Source: Polaromonas sp. (GTDB lineage: Bacteria > Pseudomonadota > Gammaproteobacteria > Burkholderiales > Burkholderiaceae_C). From it: a stretch of DNA of 64,000 nucleotides. The stretch spans positions 1 through 64,000 of the forward strand of contig NZ_JACPOF010000004.1 in assembly GCF_016185115.1 (NCBI RefSeq), written 5' to 3'. How positions within the stretch are numbered: the first letter of the stretch is position 1; each line of letters starts with the position of its first letter. A program made the position numbers and the translations under genes. This document shows, piece by piece, positions 1 to 9,091 of the stretch. The notes beneath the pieces were generated by a model. It searched no databases. It was not told the DNA's origin and worked only from the letters and a program-made list of their open reading frames with translations.

Positions 1-157
1 CAACAAGGTCGTGATGGCGCCGGACCTCGTGGCCCGCATGGCCGAGCTGGGTGTGTACCCCAAGACCGGCACGCCCAAACAGCTGGGCGAGTTTGTGACC
101 GAGCAGCGCGGTGTGTGGAAGAAGGTCGTCACTGACCTGAAACTGCAACCCCAGTAA
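1..157 (+). CDS. Bug-family tripartite tricarboxylate transporter binding protein, C-terminal fragment
   Basis: The reading frame is open from base 2 to a TAA at 155-157 and gives 51 residues; the start lies outside the window. The tail contains ELGVYPKTGTPKQL and ends in WKKVVTDLKLQPQ, the usual end of Bug periplasmic solute receptors (TctC type), in which the last helix packs on the second lobe. Such proteins bind carboxylates in the periplasm, sometimes without a dedicated permease. It sits 88 bp before the SDR gene on the same strand, so it is probably part of the same catabolic operon. The family call rests only on the C-terminus. Confidence 0.72.
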   Translation, partial: NKVVMAPDLVARMAELGVYPKTGTPKQLGEFVTEQRGVWKKVVTDLKLQPQ

Positions 158-245
158 AACATTTTTTACACATTGGCGGCAGGCCTGCTGCGCCAGCATC
201 GGCCGCCGCGTACCCTGAATTCAACTTCAATCAAAGGAAATCTTC

Positions 246-1010
246 ATGACAGCAGCACGCAAAAAAGCCCTGGTGACCGGCGGCGCAACAGGCATAGGCA
301 AAGCCGCAGTACTGGCGCTGGCCAAAGCCGGCTACGACGTGGCCATCAATTACGGCTCAAGCGCCGCCGCGGCCAAGGCTACCGCTCTTGAGGCTGAGAA
401 ACTGGGCGCGACCATGCTGTGCATCCAGTGCGATGTGAGCGATGAAACTGGCGTGCGCGCCATGATGAAAACCATTGAAGAGAAGTTCGGTCACCTCGAT
501 GCGCTGGTCAACAACGCCGGCACTACCGCCAAGTGGAAGGTGAAGGATCTGGAAAGCCTGGACCTCGATGAGTGGGACCGCACTTTTGCGGTCAATGTGC
601 GCGGCCTGTTCCAGGTGACGCGTGCTGCCGTGCCCTTGCTGAAGAAGGGCAGCAACCCGTCCATCGTCAACACCGCCAGCATCGTCGGCCTGCGTCCCGG
701 CCCGCAGCCCCTGCCTTACGCCGCCAGCAAGGCAGCGGTCGTCAACATGACCAAAACCCTGGCCTGGAACCTGGGCCCCGAGATTCGCGTGAACGCAGTC
801 GCACCGGGCTGGATGGAAGGCGACTGGATGGAACGCATGCTGGGCGACAAATACGAAGACCTCATGGGCAAGCGCGCCCGTGCCACGCCGCTCAAGCGCT
901 GCGTGACGGCAGAGGACGTGGCCGAGACCATGATGAATTTGCTGCAGGGCAACCGCTTTGTCACGGGCGAAATCATCGTCATCGACGGCGGCTTCACGGC
1001 CTCGACCTGA
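246..1010 (+). CDS. SDR-family NAD(P)-dependent oxidoreductase
   Basis: This is a 254-residue classical short-chain dehydrogenase/reductase. The cofactor motif TGGATGIG is at residues 11-18, NNAG at 89-92, and the catalytic Ser145, Tyr158 and Lys162 keep the usual Ser-12-Tyr-3-Lys spacing. The C-terminus has the common FVTGEIIVIDGG motif. An AAGGAAA ribosome site lies just before the ATG. Family members oxidise or reduce hydroxy or keto groups, often beta-hydroxyacyl-CoA. As the gene is followed by an aryl-acid adenylating enzyme and two crotonases, a role in a CoA-dependent catabolic path is likely. The substrate cannot be read from sequence. Confidence 0.9.
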   Translation: MTAARKKALVTGGATGIGKAAVLALAKAGYDVAINYGSSAAAAKATALEAEKLGATMLCIQCDVSDETGVRAMMKTIEEKFGHLDALVNNAGTTAKWKVKDLESLDLDEWDRTFAVNVRGLFQVTRAAVPLLKKGSNPSIVNTASIVGLRPGPQPLPYAASKAAVVNMTKTLAWNLGPEIRVNAVAPGWMEGDWMERMLGDKYEDLMGKRARATPLKRCVTAEDVAETMMNLLQGNRFVTGEIIVIDGGFTAST

Positions 1011-1041
1011 ACACCCACAAAACAACGCAAAGGCACACATC

Positions 1042-2697
1042 ATGTTGCAAGGCTTTGTACCTTTCCCACCCGAGTTCGCTGCCGACTACCGTGCCAAGGG
1101 CTACTGGCGTGACCAGTCGCTGGCGCAGGAGTTCGACGCTGTCTTCAAACGCTACGCCAACAAGATTGCACTGGTCGACGGCAAGCGCGAGTACAGCTAC
1201 GCCGACCTGGACCGCATCACCGACAACCTGGCACTCAACCTGCTCGAAATCGGCATCAAGCCGCAGGACCGCATCGTGCCGACGCTGCCCAATGTGGCCG
1301 AGTTCGTCATCCTGTACTTTGCGCTGCAAAAGCTGGGCGCAATCCCTATCGCCGCGCTGGTAACGCACCGCTACCTCGAGATCAGCCAGTTCGTGAACCT
1401 CTCGCAGGCCACCACCTGCGTCTACCCTGAAACGCAGGGCGATTTCGCCTTTGCGCCTGTGATTGACCGTGTACAGGCAGAGCAGCCTTGCCTGAAGTTC
1501 CGCATCGTGCTGGGCAAGGCCGGCAAGGGCGAACACTCGCTGGTCGAGCTGATCGAAAAGCCCGCCACGCTCAAACGCAGCGAACTGGAGAAGATCAGGA
1601 TAGACCCGACCGACCCCTGCATCTTCCAGCTTTCGGGTGGCACAACGGGCATACCCAAACTGATCCCGCGTACCAACAACGACTACGCCTACAACTCCAA
1701 GGTCGCTTCGCAAGCCGCGCATGTGGACGGTGACTCTGTACTGCTGCTGGTGCTGCCGATTGCGCACAACCTGCCGCTGGCCTGCCCAGGCATCCAGGGC
1801 TTTATGTTCAACGGTGGCAAGGTGGTGGTGCATGCCAACACGCGGCCTGAAGAAATGTTTGCGCTGATCCAGCAGCACAAGGTGACCCACCTCAAAGTGG
1901 TGCCGGCCTTGCTGATCCGTCTGATCAACGACCCGTCCATCGGCAAATACGATTTGTCATCGCTCAAGCAGATCCAGAGCGGCGGCCAGCGCATGCAGCC
2001 TGAGGTGCGTACCAAAACGACGGAGCTGATTCCCTCGGCTTTTGTGCAGGAGAACTTCGGCATGTCCGAAGGCGTGCTGATGTTTGTCAGCTTTGATGAC
2101 CCGGCTGATGTGAAGCTTGAAACCTGCGGCCGGCCCATCTGCCCCGACGATGAGGTTCGCCTGGTGGATGACGATGGCAAGGTGGTCGCCTTCGGTGAAG
2201 TCGGCGAGCTGACCTGCCGCGGCCCCTACACCCTGCGCGGTTACTACGGCGTGCCGGAGTACAACGCACGCCAGTTCACACCTGACGGCTTTTACCGTTC
2301 GGGTGACCTGATGCGCCAGCACCCGTCGGGCAACTACATTGTTGAAGGCCGCAAGAAGGACCTGATCAACCGTGGCGGTGAAAAAATCAGTGCCGAAGAA
2401 ATCGAGAACCTCGTACTCATGCACCCCGCCGTGCAGAACGTGGCCATCGTGCCCATGCCCGACGCCAACCTGGGCGAGCGCATGTGTGCCTATGTGATTC
2501 TTCACAAGGGTCAATCGCTGCAACTCAAGGAACTGGTAGCCTTTCTGCTGACCAAGGAAATCGCCAAATTCAAGCTGCCCGAGCGGCTGGAAGTGCTGGA
2601 TGAGTTTCCGGTGTCGACCTTCGGCAAGGTGTCGAAAAAAGCGCTGGGCGAAATGGTGACGGCCAAGCTGGCACTGGAACAAGCGGCCACGGCCTGA
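1042..2697 (+). CDS. EntE/DhbE-like aryl-acid adenylating enzyme (AMP-dependent synthetase)
   Basis: A 551-residue ANL-superfamily enzyme. The P-loop-like core SGGTTGIPK is near residue 197, YRSGDL near 419, the GRKKDLINRGGEKIS hinge follows, and the C-terminal catalytic lysine is in STFGKVSKK. The core context (FQLSGGTTGIPKLIPR) is close to 2,3-dihydroxybenzoate-AMP ligases of siderophore synthesis, but no carrier-protein or NRPS gene is visible nearby. With crotonases and an SDR as neighbours it more plausibly activates a benzoate- or salicylate-like acid to its CoA thioester for breakdown. I chose the ATG at 1042 because it begins the conserved N-terminus and leaves 31 bp after the SDR gene; the in-frame ATG at 958 would overlap that gene. 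Confidence 0.85.
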   Translation: MLQGFVPFPPEFAADYRAKGYWRDQSLAQEFDAVFKRYANKIALVDGKREYSYADLDRITDNLALNLLEIGIKPQDRIVPTLPNVAEFVILYFALQKLGAIPIAALVTHRYLEISQFVNLSQATTCVYPETQGDFAFAPVIDRVQAEQPCLKFRIVLGKAGKGEHSLVELIEKPATLKRSELEKIRIDPTDPCIFQLSGGTTGIPKLIPRTNNDYAYNSKVASQAAHVDGDSVLLLVLPIAHNLPLACPGIQGFMFNGGKVVVHANTRPEEMFALIQQHKVTHLKVVPALLIRLINDPSIGKYDLSSLKQIQSGGQRMQPEVRTKTTELIPSAFVQENFGMSEGVLMFVSFDDPADVKLETCGRPICPDDEVRLVDDDGKVVAFGEVGELTCRGPYTLRGYYGVPEYNARQFTPDGFYRSGDLMRQHPSGNYIVEGRKKDLINRGGEKISAEEIENLVLMHPAVQNVAIVPMPDANLGERMCAYVILHKGQSLQLKELVAFLLTKEIAKFKLPERLEVLDEFPVSTFGKVSKKALGEMVTAKLALEQAATA

Positions 2698-2737
2698 ATC
2701 ACGGCCTGAACATCAAAATTTAAAGAGAACAGAAAAA

Positions 2738-3580
2738 ATGCGAATCATTGACCTGCACTGCTACCCCGGAACCCAGACATGGATTGACGCCCAGGGCCCT
2801 TACCCCGAAGCGCTGGCGACTTACTGGAAGCGCGATTGGGTCGCCAAGGACGAAGAGGGCGTTATCCAGGAATTTACAGACGCGGGCGTTGAAGCCTGTC
2901 TGGTCGCACTGGATCTTGAAACCACAGTCGCCACGCCGCCGTGCACCAACGAGTATGTGCACGACATGTGGAAGCGCCACCCCAAACGCGTGATCCAGTG
3001 CTGGGGCGCGGTTGAACCTGCCAAGGGCGAAATCGCCATCCAGCAGGCCAAAAAAGCCGTGAAGGAACTCGGCTTTATCGGCTTTCACTTCCACCCCATC
3101 ATGCAGCACTTTGCGGTGGACGACAGGCGCCACTACGACCTGTTCGAAGTCATCAATGAACTGGGCGCAGCCGTGATGATTGACGTAGGCACGACCGGCA
3201 TGGGTGCCGGTATGCCGGGCGGCAACGGCGCACGCGTGCGTCATGCGCACCCCTCGGCGATTGACAACCTGGCAGCGGATTTCCCCAACCTGAAAATCAT
3301 CATGGCCCACCCCGGCTGGCCGTGGGTGGATGAGACCACCGCTGTCGCATTGCACAAGGGCAATGTGTACTGGGAAATGTCGGGCTGGGCGCCCAAACAC
3401 TTTCCGGGCAACCTGAAGGTCGATATTCGTGGTCGCCTGCAGGACAAGATCATGTTCGGCAGCGATTACCCGAGCCTGCCTTACGAGCGCATCCTGCGCG
3501 AGTGGAAAGAACTGGGCTACAAGGACGAAGTGATGGAAAAGATCATGCACGGCAATGCCGAGCGTGTGCTGGGTTTGTAG
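2738..3580 (+). CDS. Amidohydrolase_2 family metal-dependent hydrolase or decarboxylase
   Basis: A 280-residue TIM-barrel protein of the family that includes ACMSD and gamma-resorcylate decarboxylase (PF04909). Visible landmarks are the N-terminal IDLHCYPG, the metal-site FHFHP (about residues 116-120), MAHPGWPW and the final-strand GSDYPSLPYER. The first motif is H-x-Y where most members have H-x-H, so one metal ligand may be changed. It lies between the adenylating enzyme (40 bp gap) and a crotonase (3 bp gap), which argues for cotranscription. It may hydrolyse or decarboxylate a ring-derived intermediate; the reaction is not determined. Confidence 0.82.
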   Translation: MRIIDLHCYPGTQTWIDAQGPYPEALATYWKRDWVAKDEEGVIQEFTDAGVEACLVALDLETTVATPPCTNEYVHDMWKRHPKRVIQCWGAVEPAKGEIAIQQAKKAVKELGFIGFHFHPIMQHFAVDDRRHYDLFEVINELGAAVMIDVGTTGMGAGMPGGNGARVRHAHPSAIDNLAADFPNLKIIMAHPGWPWVDETTAVALHKGNVYWEMSGWAPKHFPGNLKVDIRGRLQDKIMFGSDYPSLPYERILREWKELGYKDEVMEKIMHGNAERVLGL

Positions 3581-3583
3581 GCG

Positions 3584-4387
3584 ATGAGCAGCGACGCTCC
3601 CCTCCTGCTTGAACGCCACGGCAATGTCGCCGTGCTCACCATCAACCGCCCGCAAACACGCAATGCGCTGTCGGGCGAAGAGGTGTTTTCCGCGTTTGAA
3701 AGCCGTTTTGCCGAACTCAACGCCGACAAAGGCGTTCGCGCAGCCATCCTCACCGGCAGCGGCACCGCATTCTGTTCGGGCGGCAATGTTGCGGACATGC
3801 GCAACAAGACCGGCATGTTCGGCGGCGGTGCAGCAGAGGTCACCGAGGGCTACCGCGTCGGGATTCAGCGCATACCGCGCGCCTTTCTCACGCTTGAAGT
3901 GCCCATCATCGCGGCCGTCAATGGCCCGGCCATGGGCGCGGGCTGTGACCTGGCGAGCATGTGCGACATTCGCATCGCATCAAGCAGCGCGAAGTTCGCA
4001 GAGAGTTTTGTCAAGCTGGGCATCATTCCGGGGGATGGTGGTTGCTGGTTGTTGCCGCGCGTTGTCGGGCAGTCGAAAGCGGCCGAGCTTGCGCTGACGG
4101 GTGACACGATTTCTGCGGACGAGGCGCTGCGTATCGGGCTGGTCTCGCGTGTAGTGGCGCCTGAAGAGTTGATGGCTGCGGCGCTCGAACTGGCCGGCCG
4201 CATTGCCGCCAACCCACGCGAAGTGCTGCGCTGGACCAAACAGCTGCTGCGCCAGGCACAGACCCAGACGCTGGACCAGGCACTTGTTGAAGCGGGCAGG
4301 GTACAGGGCCTGGCGCACCAGACAGCCGACCATCATGAAGCCGTCAATGCGTTTTTTGAAAAGCGGCCACCGGTGTTCTCCAAATGA
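3584..4387 (+). CDS. Enoyl-CoA hydratase/isomerase-family protein
   Basis: A 267-residue crotonase-fold protein. The first oxyanion-hole segment is GTAFCSGGNVADM and the second is GPAMGAGCDLASMCDI. The residue usually Glu144 in rat enoyl-CoA hydratase is Asp here (GCDLA), and the usual PE before the LGxIPG segment reads SF in AESFVKLGIIPGDGG, so the standard two-glutamate hydratase site is incomplete. It may be an isomerase, thioesterase-like or other crotonase rather than a hydratase. It follows the amidohydrolase by 3 bp and overlaps the next crotonase by 4 bp (ATGA), so the pair is translationally coupled. Confidence 0.85.
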   Translation: MSSDAPLLLERHGNVAVLTINRPQTRNALSGEEVFSAFESRFAELNADKGVRAAILTGSGTAFCSGGNVADMRNKTGMFGGGAAEVTEGYRVGIQRIPRAFLTLEVPIIAAVNGPAMGAGCDLASMCDIRIASSSAKFAESFVKLGIIPGDGGCWLLPRVVGQSKAAELALTGDTISADEALRIGLVSRVVAPEELMAAALELAGRIAANPREVLRWTKQLLRQAQTQTLDQALVEAGRVQGLAHQTADHHEAVNAFFEKRPPVFSK

Positions 4388-5163
4388 ACGCGCAGGACGT
4401 GATTCTCGAAACGAGGCCGGCCGATGGCGTGGTGCTGCTGCGCTTGAATCGGCCTGAAGTGCTCAATGCCCTCAACATTGCCTTGCGCCATGCACTGGCT
4501 GAAACCTTTGCGCGGCTGGATGCCGACGAGAGCGTGAAAGTCATCGTGCTGACTGGCAACGAGCGCGCTTTCTGTGCAGGTGCCGACCTCACTGAGTACG
4601 TGGATGCCACACCGGTCGAGATAGTCAACCGCAATATGGGCCGCCTGTGGGATACCGTTGCTGCTTGCCGCAAGCCGGTTATTGCTGCGGTGCGCGGCCA
4701 TGCGCTCGGTGGTGGCTGCGAGCTGGCCATGCATGCCGACATCATCATTGCAGGCAAGGGCGCAAGCTTTGGCCAGCCTGAAGTGAAGGTCGGCATCATG
4801 CCGGGTGGTGGCGCGACGCAGCGCCTCACGCGTGCTGTCGGCAAATTTGCCGCAATGAAAATTTTGCTGTCGGGTGAACCCTTCAAGGCCGATGCGGCTC
4901 TGGCGATGGGGCTGGCCAGTGAAGTTTTGGAAGATTCAGAGGTAGAAGCACGGGCTTTGCAACTGGCAGGCCAACTGGCAGCGCTGCCTGGCATGGCGTT
5001 GCGTTTTATCAAGGAGGCTGTGCTGCAGGGCATGAACAACGGCCTGGATGCGGGGCTTGAATTCGAGCGCAAGTGCTTCCCGATTTTGTTTTCGACTGCA
5101 GACAAGACCGAAGGCATGCGTGCGCGCCTCGACAAGCGGCCCGCGAAGTTCACGGGTACCTAG
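4384..5163 (+). CDS. Enoyl-CoA hydratase
   Basis: A 259-residue crotonase. Both catalytic glutamates of a true hydratase are present, in GGGCELAMHADI and FGQPEVKVGIMPGGGATQRL, and the CoA oxyanion-hole segment is NERAFCAGADLTEY. It hydrates a trans-2-enoyl-CoA, or a ring-cleavage CoA ester, in the cytoplasm. It overlaps the preceding crotonase by ATGA and ends the first gene group; a perfect 9-bp inverted repeat follows 18 bp downstream. Which enoyl-CoA it takes is unknown. Confidence 0.9.
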   Translation: MNAQDVILETRPADGVVLLRLNRPEVLNALNIALRHALAETFARLDADESVKVIVLTGNERAFCAGADLTEYVDATPVEIVNRNMGRLWDTVAACRKPVIAAVRGHALGGGCELAMHADIIIAGKGASFGQPEVKVGIMPGGGATQRLTRAVGKFAAMKILLSGEPFKADAALAMGLASEVLEDSEVEARALQLAGQLAALPGMALRFIKEAVLQGMNNGLDAGLEFERKCFPILFSTADKTEGMRARLDKRPAKFTGT

Positions 5164-5181
5164 TTACCCGCATGCATCCAC

Positions 5182-5204
5182 GTGAATCCGCACACCGGAT
5201 TCAC
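5182..5204 (+). terminator. Inverted repeat after the first catabolic gene group
   Basis: GTGAATCCG at 5182-5190 pairs perfectly with CGGATTCAC at 5196-5204 around a 5-base loop. It lies 18 bp after the enoyl-CoA hydratase stop. There is no T-run, so it may stabilise the mRNA 3' end or act in factor-dependent termination rather than as a simple terminator. A second short perfect repeat (TTAAGCC / GGCTTAA, 5264-5280) follows before the next gene. Confidence 0.4.
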
Positions 5205-5336
5205 AAACCGGATGACAGGTATCACGACGATTCATTCGACTTCGTGTGTGACGGAATCTAGGATTAAGCCTACGGCTTAAAAACCAGAAAAACCGGTCTG
5301 AACCCAGACTGTTCTGTCAATACAAAGGAGACGACG

Positions 5337-6350
5337 ATGACGATGCAACATACCCCCCACAACTATTCGCGCCGGCAAATGCTGCAGGCTTCGGCCGCAG
5401 CAGTGGCCGCAGGCAGTGGCTTCCCCGCCGCGATGGCGCAGGGCAATGAGATGAACATGGCCAAGATCATTCTGGGCTCGCCAGCCGGTACGCTGATGGA
5501 TCTCTTCTCCCGCCGCATCGCTGACGCGATCCAGCCCGCTTATGCACGCAACATCATTGTCGAGAACCGCAATGGCGCCGGCGGCCAGATCGCAATCTCG
5601 GCAGTCAAGGCTGCGCCTGCCGATGGCACGACCATCCTGGCGACGCCGTCGCCCATGATGTACCTCTACCCCTATACCTACAAAAAGCTGCCGTATGACC
5701 CGGTCAATGATTTCACGCCGGTCTCGCTGGGTGCTGTGTTTGATGTTGGTTTTGCCGTCGGCCCCATGGTGCCCGCAAGCGTGAAGACCATGCCCGAGTT
5801 CTTTACGTGGTGCAAGGCCAACCCGGGCGCTGCCAATTTCGGCTCACCTGCCGCTGCATCAACGCTGCATTTTGTAGGCAGCATGGCTGCGCGCGCCGCT
5901 GGCGTTGACCTCACGCATGTGGCCTTCCGCGGAACCACGCCTGCCATCCTGGACATGATTGGCGGCCAGATTGCTGCCGTCTGCGCGCCTGTCGGTGATT
6001 TCCTGCCTTTCCTGGCCGATGGCAAGTGCCGCATCCTGGCCACGACGGGCGCAAAACGCAGCCGCTTCGCCCCCAACGTGGCGACCTTCCAGGAGCAGGG
6101 CTACAAGGACATCGTGCTCAACGACTGGTTTGCGTTTTTTGTCGCTGCAAAGACACCGCCCGCACATGTGCAGCGCCTTAATGCCGCCATCAAATCCGCA
6201 CTGGCGACGCCGGCCGTCATCAAGGCGCTTGAAGACAGGGGCCTCGAGCCGCGCTGGTCCACCTCTGCCGACATGGCTGCGCGCCTGAAATCAAACATGG
6301 CGCAGTGGGCGCCCATTGCGAAGTCCTTCAATTTCTCGGCAGACTCCTGA
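5337..6350 (+). CDS. Bug-family (TctC-like) periplasmic binding protein
   Basis: A 337-residue solute receptor. The N-terminus carries a twin-arginine-like SRRQMLQASAA followed by AMAQG, so it is exported, possibly through Tat. Family marks include KIILGSPAGTLMDLFSRRIAD, the ENRNGAGGQIA loop, YKKLPYDPVNDFTPVS and the carboxylate-gripping middle segment. A strong AAAGGAG ribosome site sits 6 bp before the ATG at 5337. The protein presumably captures the acid degraded by the neighbouring enzymes, but no TctA/TctB permease genes are in the window. The ligand is unknown. Confidence 0.88.
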   Translation: MTMQHTPHNYSRRQMLQASAAAVAAGSGFPAAMAQGNEMNMAKIILGSPAGTLMDLFSRRIADAIQPAYARNIIVENRNGAGGQIAISAVKAAPADGTTILATPSPMMYLYPYTYKKLPYDPVNDFTPVSLGAVFDVGFAVGPMVPASVKTMPEFFTWCKANPGAANFGSPAAASTLHFVGSMAARAAGVDLTHVAFRGTTPAILDMIGGQIAAVCAPVGDFLPFLADGKCRILATTGAKRSRFAPNVATFQEQGYKDIVLNDWFAFFVAAKTPPAHVQRLNAAIKSALATPAVIKALEDRGLEPRWSTSADMAARLKSNMAQWAPIAKSFNFSADS

Positions 6351-6412
6351 ACTACGCGGCTCGCTGAAGTACAGCGGCGGCCAGATGAGATTGCCCAGAT
6401 AAAGGATTAGCC

Positions 6413-8053
6413 GTGATTGAAGAAAAAGATGTGATGGTCCGCATGCGTGACGGTGTGGAGATCGCCGTACGTATTTACAGGCCTGCCGGGCCTGGCCCTT
6501 TTCCCGTGCTGTATGCGGCATCGCCCTACCGCTACGACAACAACGAGTTGCCGGCCACACCGCAGTTTTTGTGGCGCGAGACGGGTCCCATCGAGTTTTA
6601 CATCGAGCAGGGTTATGCCTATGTGCATGCCGACGTGCGCGGCACCGGCATGTCGGGCGGCGACTATGGCCTTTTCAGCGAGGCCGAGCAGCGCGATCAT
6701 TACCAGCTCATCGAGTGGATAGCTGCGCAGGCATGGAGCACCGGCAAGGTGGGCGGCATAGGGCAGTCTTACTATGCGATGTCGCAGTGGCACATGGGCA
6801 TACAGAACCCGCCGCACCTGGCATGTATTGCGCCGTATGACGGCATGCTGGATTTTTACCGCTTCTTCGGCACGCTCAACGGCATCGAGTCGGACTGGTT
6901 CGGCATCTGGTTCAACAGCAATGTGCGCGTGGCCAACAAGTACCCGGCCAACGGTGGCAAGCCGCGCGAGCTGCCGCAGGACATGGCCTATCTGGTGGGC
7001 CAGCATCCGCTCAACGATGCATTCTGGAAGGAGCGCACGGCGATCAACCGTGTGGGCGAGATCAAAGTGCCGGTCTTTTCCATCGGTGTCTGGGCCAAGC
7101 AGGACCTGCACCTGGAGGGCAACATCCTGGCCAGCCGCCTGCTTGGCGAAAAATGCAAGCTGCTTGTCAGCGGCGTGCCCACGCCTTTCCACGCGGCAGG
7201 CGAGTTCGAGTCTATTCCCTTTCACCGCGATGTCATGCTGCCGTTTTACGACCGCTACCTCAAGGGCATTCCGTCTGCGTATGACGCCCGGCCGCCTGTG
7301 GAATACCCGGTGCGCAATTCGCAGATCAGGAAGCAGGGCTCAGCCTGGCCTCCCGCAAACGCACGGCGTGAGAAGTTGTTTCTGGGCACGGTGAAAACCG
7401 GTTCGGTCAATTCGGTCAATGACGGGTCATTGCACCGCGATGCTGGCGCAGGTGAGGGGCGCGATGCCAGCCTCACCTGGAGTTACCCCCATCCTGACTG
7501 GGTGCTGGGCACTGCCGTCATCACCCCGCAGGGGCCGGACACGGTGCGCGGCGTGCTGACCTTCACCAGCCCGCCGCTTGAAAACGACAGGATCATGGAG
7601 GGTAATGCCAAGGCCGTTATCCACGTTGAGAGTACGCGGCGCGACACCGATGTGTTCGTCAAGATCACCGAGCAGTTCGCGCCCGATGTCGCAGCACCCC
7701 CCGGCGCCCAGCCGCGCGCAGTCATCGTGACCAAGGGCTGCCTGCGCGCATCGCATGCGCTGTCACCGAACGCACGCGACCCCAAACTCAGCAACGCCGA
7801 TACCCCGTACTACCTTCACGAGTCGGAAACATTTTCAGAACCTGGCACCTTGCTGAAGCTTGAAATTCCCTTGCGCTCCATGGCCTACCAGTTCAAGAAG
7901 GGAAGCCGCATCCGCATCGAGATTGCCAATACGGACACACCGGTGACTGAAGTTGTCTGGGCGCATATCTACAACCCGCAAAAGATGGGCTCCGACACGA
8001 TCTACCTGCGTGAGCCGCATGCGTCGTATGTCGAAATCCCGTTCGTTGATTGA
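6413..8053 (+). CDS. CocE/NonD-family hydrolase (X-Pro dipeptidyl-peptidase-like)
   Basis: A 546-residue alpha/beta hydrolase. The N-terminus has VMVRMRDGVEIAVRIYRP, typical of CocE-type esterases, the nucleophile elbow is GGIGQSYYAMSQ, and the C-terminal half is the jelly-roll domain of the same family (GSRIRIEIANTDTP). It would cleave an ester or amide, releasing an acid from a larger compound; cocaine esterase and glutaryl-7-ACA acylase are relatives. The start is GTG at 6413, with AAAGGA 6-7 bp upstream. It lies between two Bug genes, which suggests uptake followed by hydrolysis. Substrate not determined. Confidence 0.85.
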   Translation: MIEEKDVMVRMRDGVEIAVRIYRPAGPGPFPVLYAASPYRYDNNELPATPQFLWRETGPIEFYIEQGYAYVHADVRGTGMSGGDYGLFSEAEQRDHYQLIEWIAAQAWSTGKVGGIGQSYYAMSQWHMGIQNPPHLACIAPYDGMLDFYRFFGTLNGIESDWFGIWFNSNVRVANKYPANGGKPRELPQDMAYLVGQHPLNDAFWKERTAINRVGEIKVPVFSIGVWAKQDLHLEGNILASRLLGEKCKLLVSGVPTPFHAAGEFESIPFHRDVMLPFYDRYLKGIPSAYDARPPVEYPVRNSQIRKQGSAWPPANARREKLFLGTVKTGSVNSVNDGSLHRDAGAGEGRDASLTWSYPHPDWVLGTAVITPQGPDTVRGVLTFTSPPLENDRIMEGNAKAVIHVESTRRDTDVFVKITEQFAPDVAAPPGAQPRAVIVTKGCLRASHALSPNARDPKLSNADTPYYLHESETFSEPGTLLKLEIPLRSMAYQFKKGSRIRIEIANTDTPVTEVVWAHIYNPQKMGSDTIYLREPHASYVEIPFVD

Positions 8054-8100
8054 AACGTTGGTTCCATGACGCATGGCCGTTGGATTGAAGGAGACATCAG

Positions 8101-9084
8101 GTGAACCCTGCAAAAAAAATATTCAGGTTTTTCTCGTCTGTGCTGTGTGTCGCCGCTCTGGCGGTCATCGTACCGGCAAACGCGCAATCGCCTTACCCGG
8201 CTCGACCAGTCAAGCTCGTAGTTCCCAGCCCGCCGGGAACAGGGCCCGATCTGCTGGCCCGGCTGATGGCGGTGAATCTGTCGGCCAGTCTGGGGCAGCC
8301 CTTCGTGGTGGAAAACAAGGTGGGCGCCAACGGCAATATCGCCGCGGAGTTTGTCGCCAGGTCGCCAGCTGACGGTTACACGCTGCTGGTAGGACCTGAT
8401 GCGCTACTCACCATCAACCCCCATGTGTACGCCAAATTGCCGTTCAACCCGACGGGTGACTTTATTCCCCTGTCGTCGCTTGTCTCGCAGGAACTCTTTC
8501 TCTGCGTGAACCCGTCGGTGCCTGTGAAAACCTTGCGGGAGTTCATCGATTTGTCCAGGAAAAGTGGCACACCCCTCAGCTATGCATCGGCGTCGAGCGG
8601 CACCCAGAGCCACCTCGCCATGGAAATCCTCAAGACCCGCACCGGCATGAACCTCATGCACGTGCCCTACAAGGGGGGTGCTGCGGCATCATTGGCGACC
8701 ATGTCCGGCGAGGTGTCGGCGCTGTTCGGCGCCACCGCGCTCAAGCCCCAGATTGCCTCGGGCAAACTCAAGGCGCTGGCTTCCACCGGATCCAAAAGGT
8801 CGACCATCCTTCCGGATGTGCCGACAGTGGCCGAGACCGTTCCGGGTTTTGAGAGCGTGCTCTGGATAGGATTGTTTGCGCCTGCCGCAACCCCCCCGGA
8901 GGCCGTTGCTGCGATGCGCGGTGCAGTTCAGAAGTTTCTGACCGCCCCGGAATCGCTCGAGAAGATTGGGACCGTGGGGTTCGATCCCTATGTCACATCA
9001 CCCGAAGCCTTTCGCGACCTGGTGCGCAATGACCTGGTCAAATATGCGCAGGCGGTCAAGGCTGCTGGTGTGAAGCTTGACTGA
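8101..9084 (+). CDS. Bug-family (TctC-like) periplasmic binding protein
   Basis: A 327-residue binding protein with a Sec signal peptide ending near NAQS. Conserved segments are YPARPVKLVVPSPPGTGPD, ENKVGANGNIAAEFVA, YAKLPFNPTGDFIPLS and the C-terminal FRDLVRNDLVKYAQAVKAAG. The start is GTG at 8101 behind AAGGAG (8088-8093). The last codons run 4 bp from the next gene's ATG at 9092, so the two are probably cotranscribed. It is the third Bug protein in 9 kb, which suggests several related ligands. Ligand unknown. Confidence 0.88.
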   Translation: MNPAKKIFRFFSSVLCVAALAVIVPANAQSPYPARPVKLVVPSPPGTGPDLLARLMAVNLSASLGQPFVVENKVGANGNIAAEFVARSPADGYTLLVGPDALLTINPHVYAKLPFNPTGDFIPLSSLVSQELFLCVNPSVPVKTLREFIDLSRKSGTPLSYASASSGTQSHLAMEILKTRTGMNLMHVPYKGGAAASLATMSGEVSALFGATALKPQIASGKLKALASTGSKRSTILPDVPTVAETVPGFESVLWIGLFAPAATPPEAVAAMRGAVQKFLTAPESLEKIGTVGFDPYVTSPEAFRDLVRNDLVKYAQAVKAAGVKLD

Positions 9085-9091
9085 CGGCGAC

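Noticed and set aside
5264..5280. TTAAGCC/GGCTTAA inverted repeat considered as a separate terminator
   Set aside because: The stem is weak and has no T-run on the plus strand. It may be part of the promoter region of the next gene.
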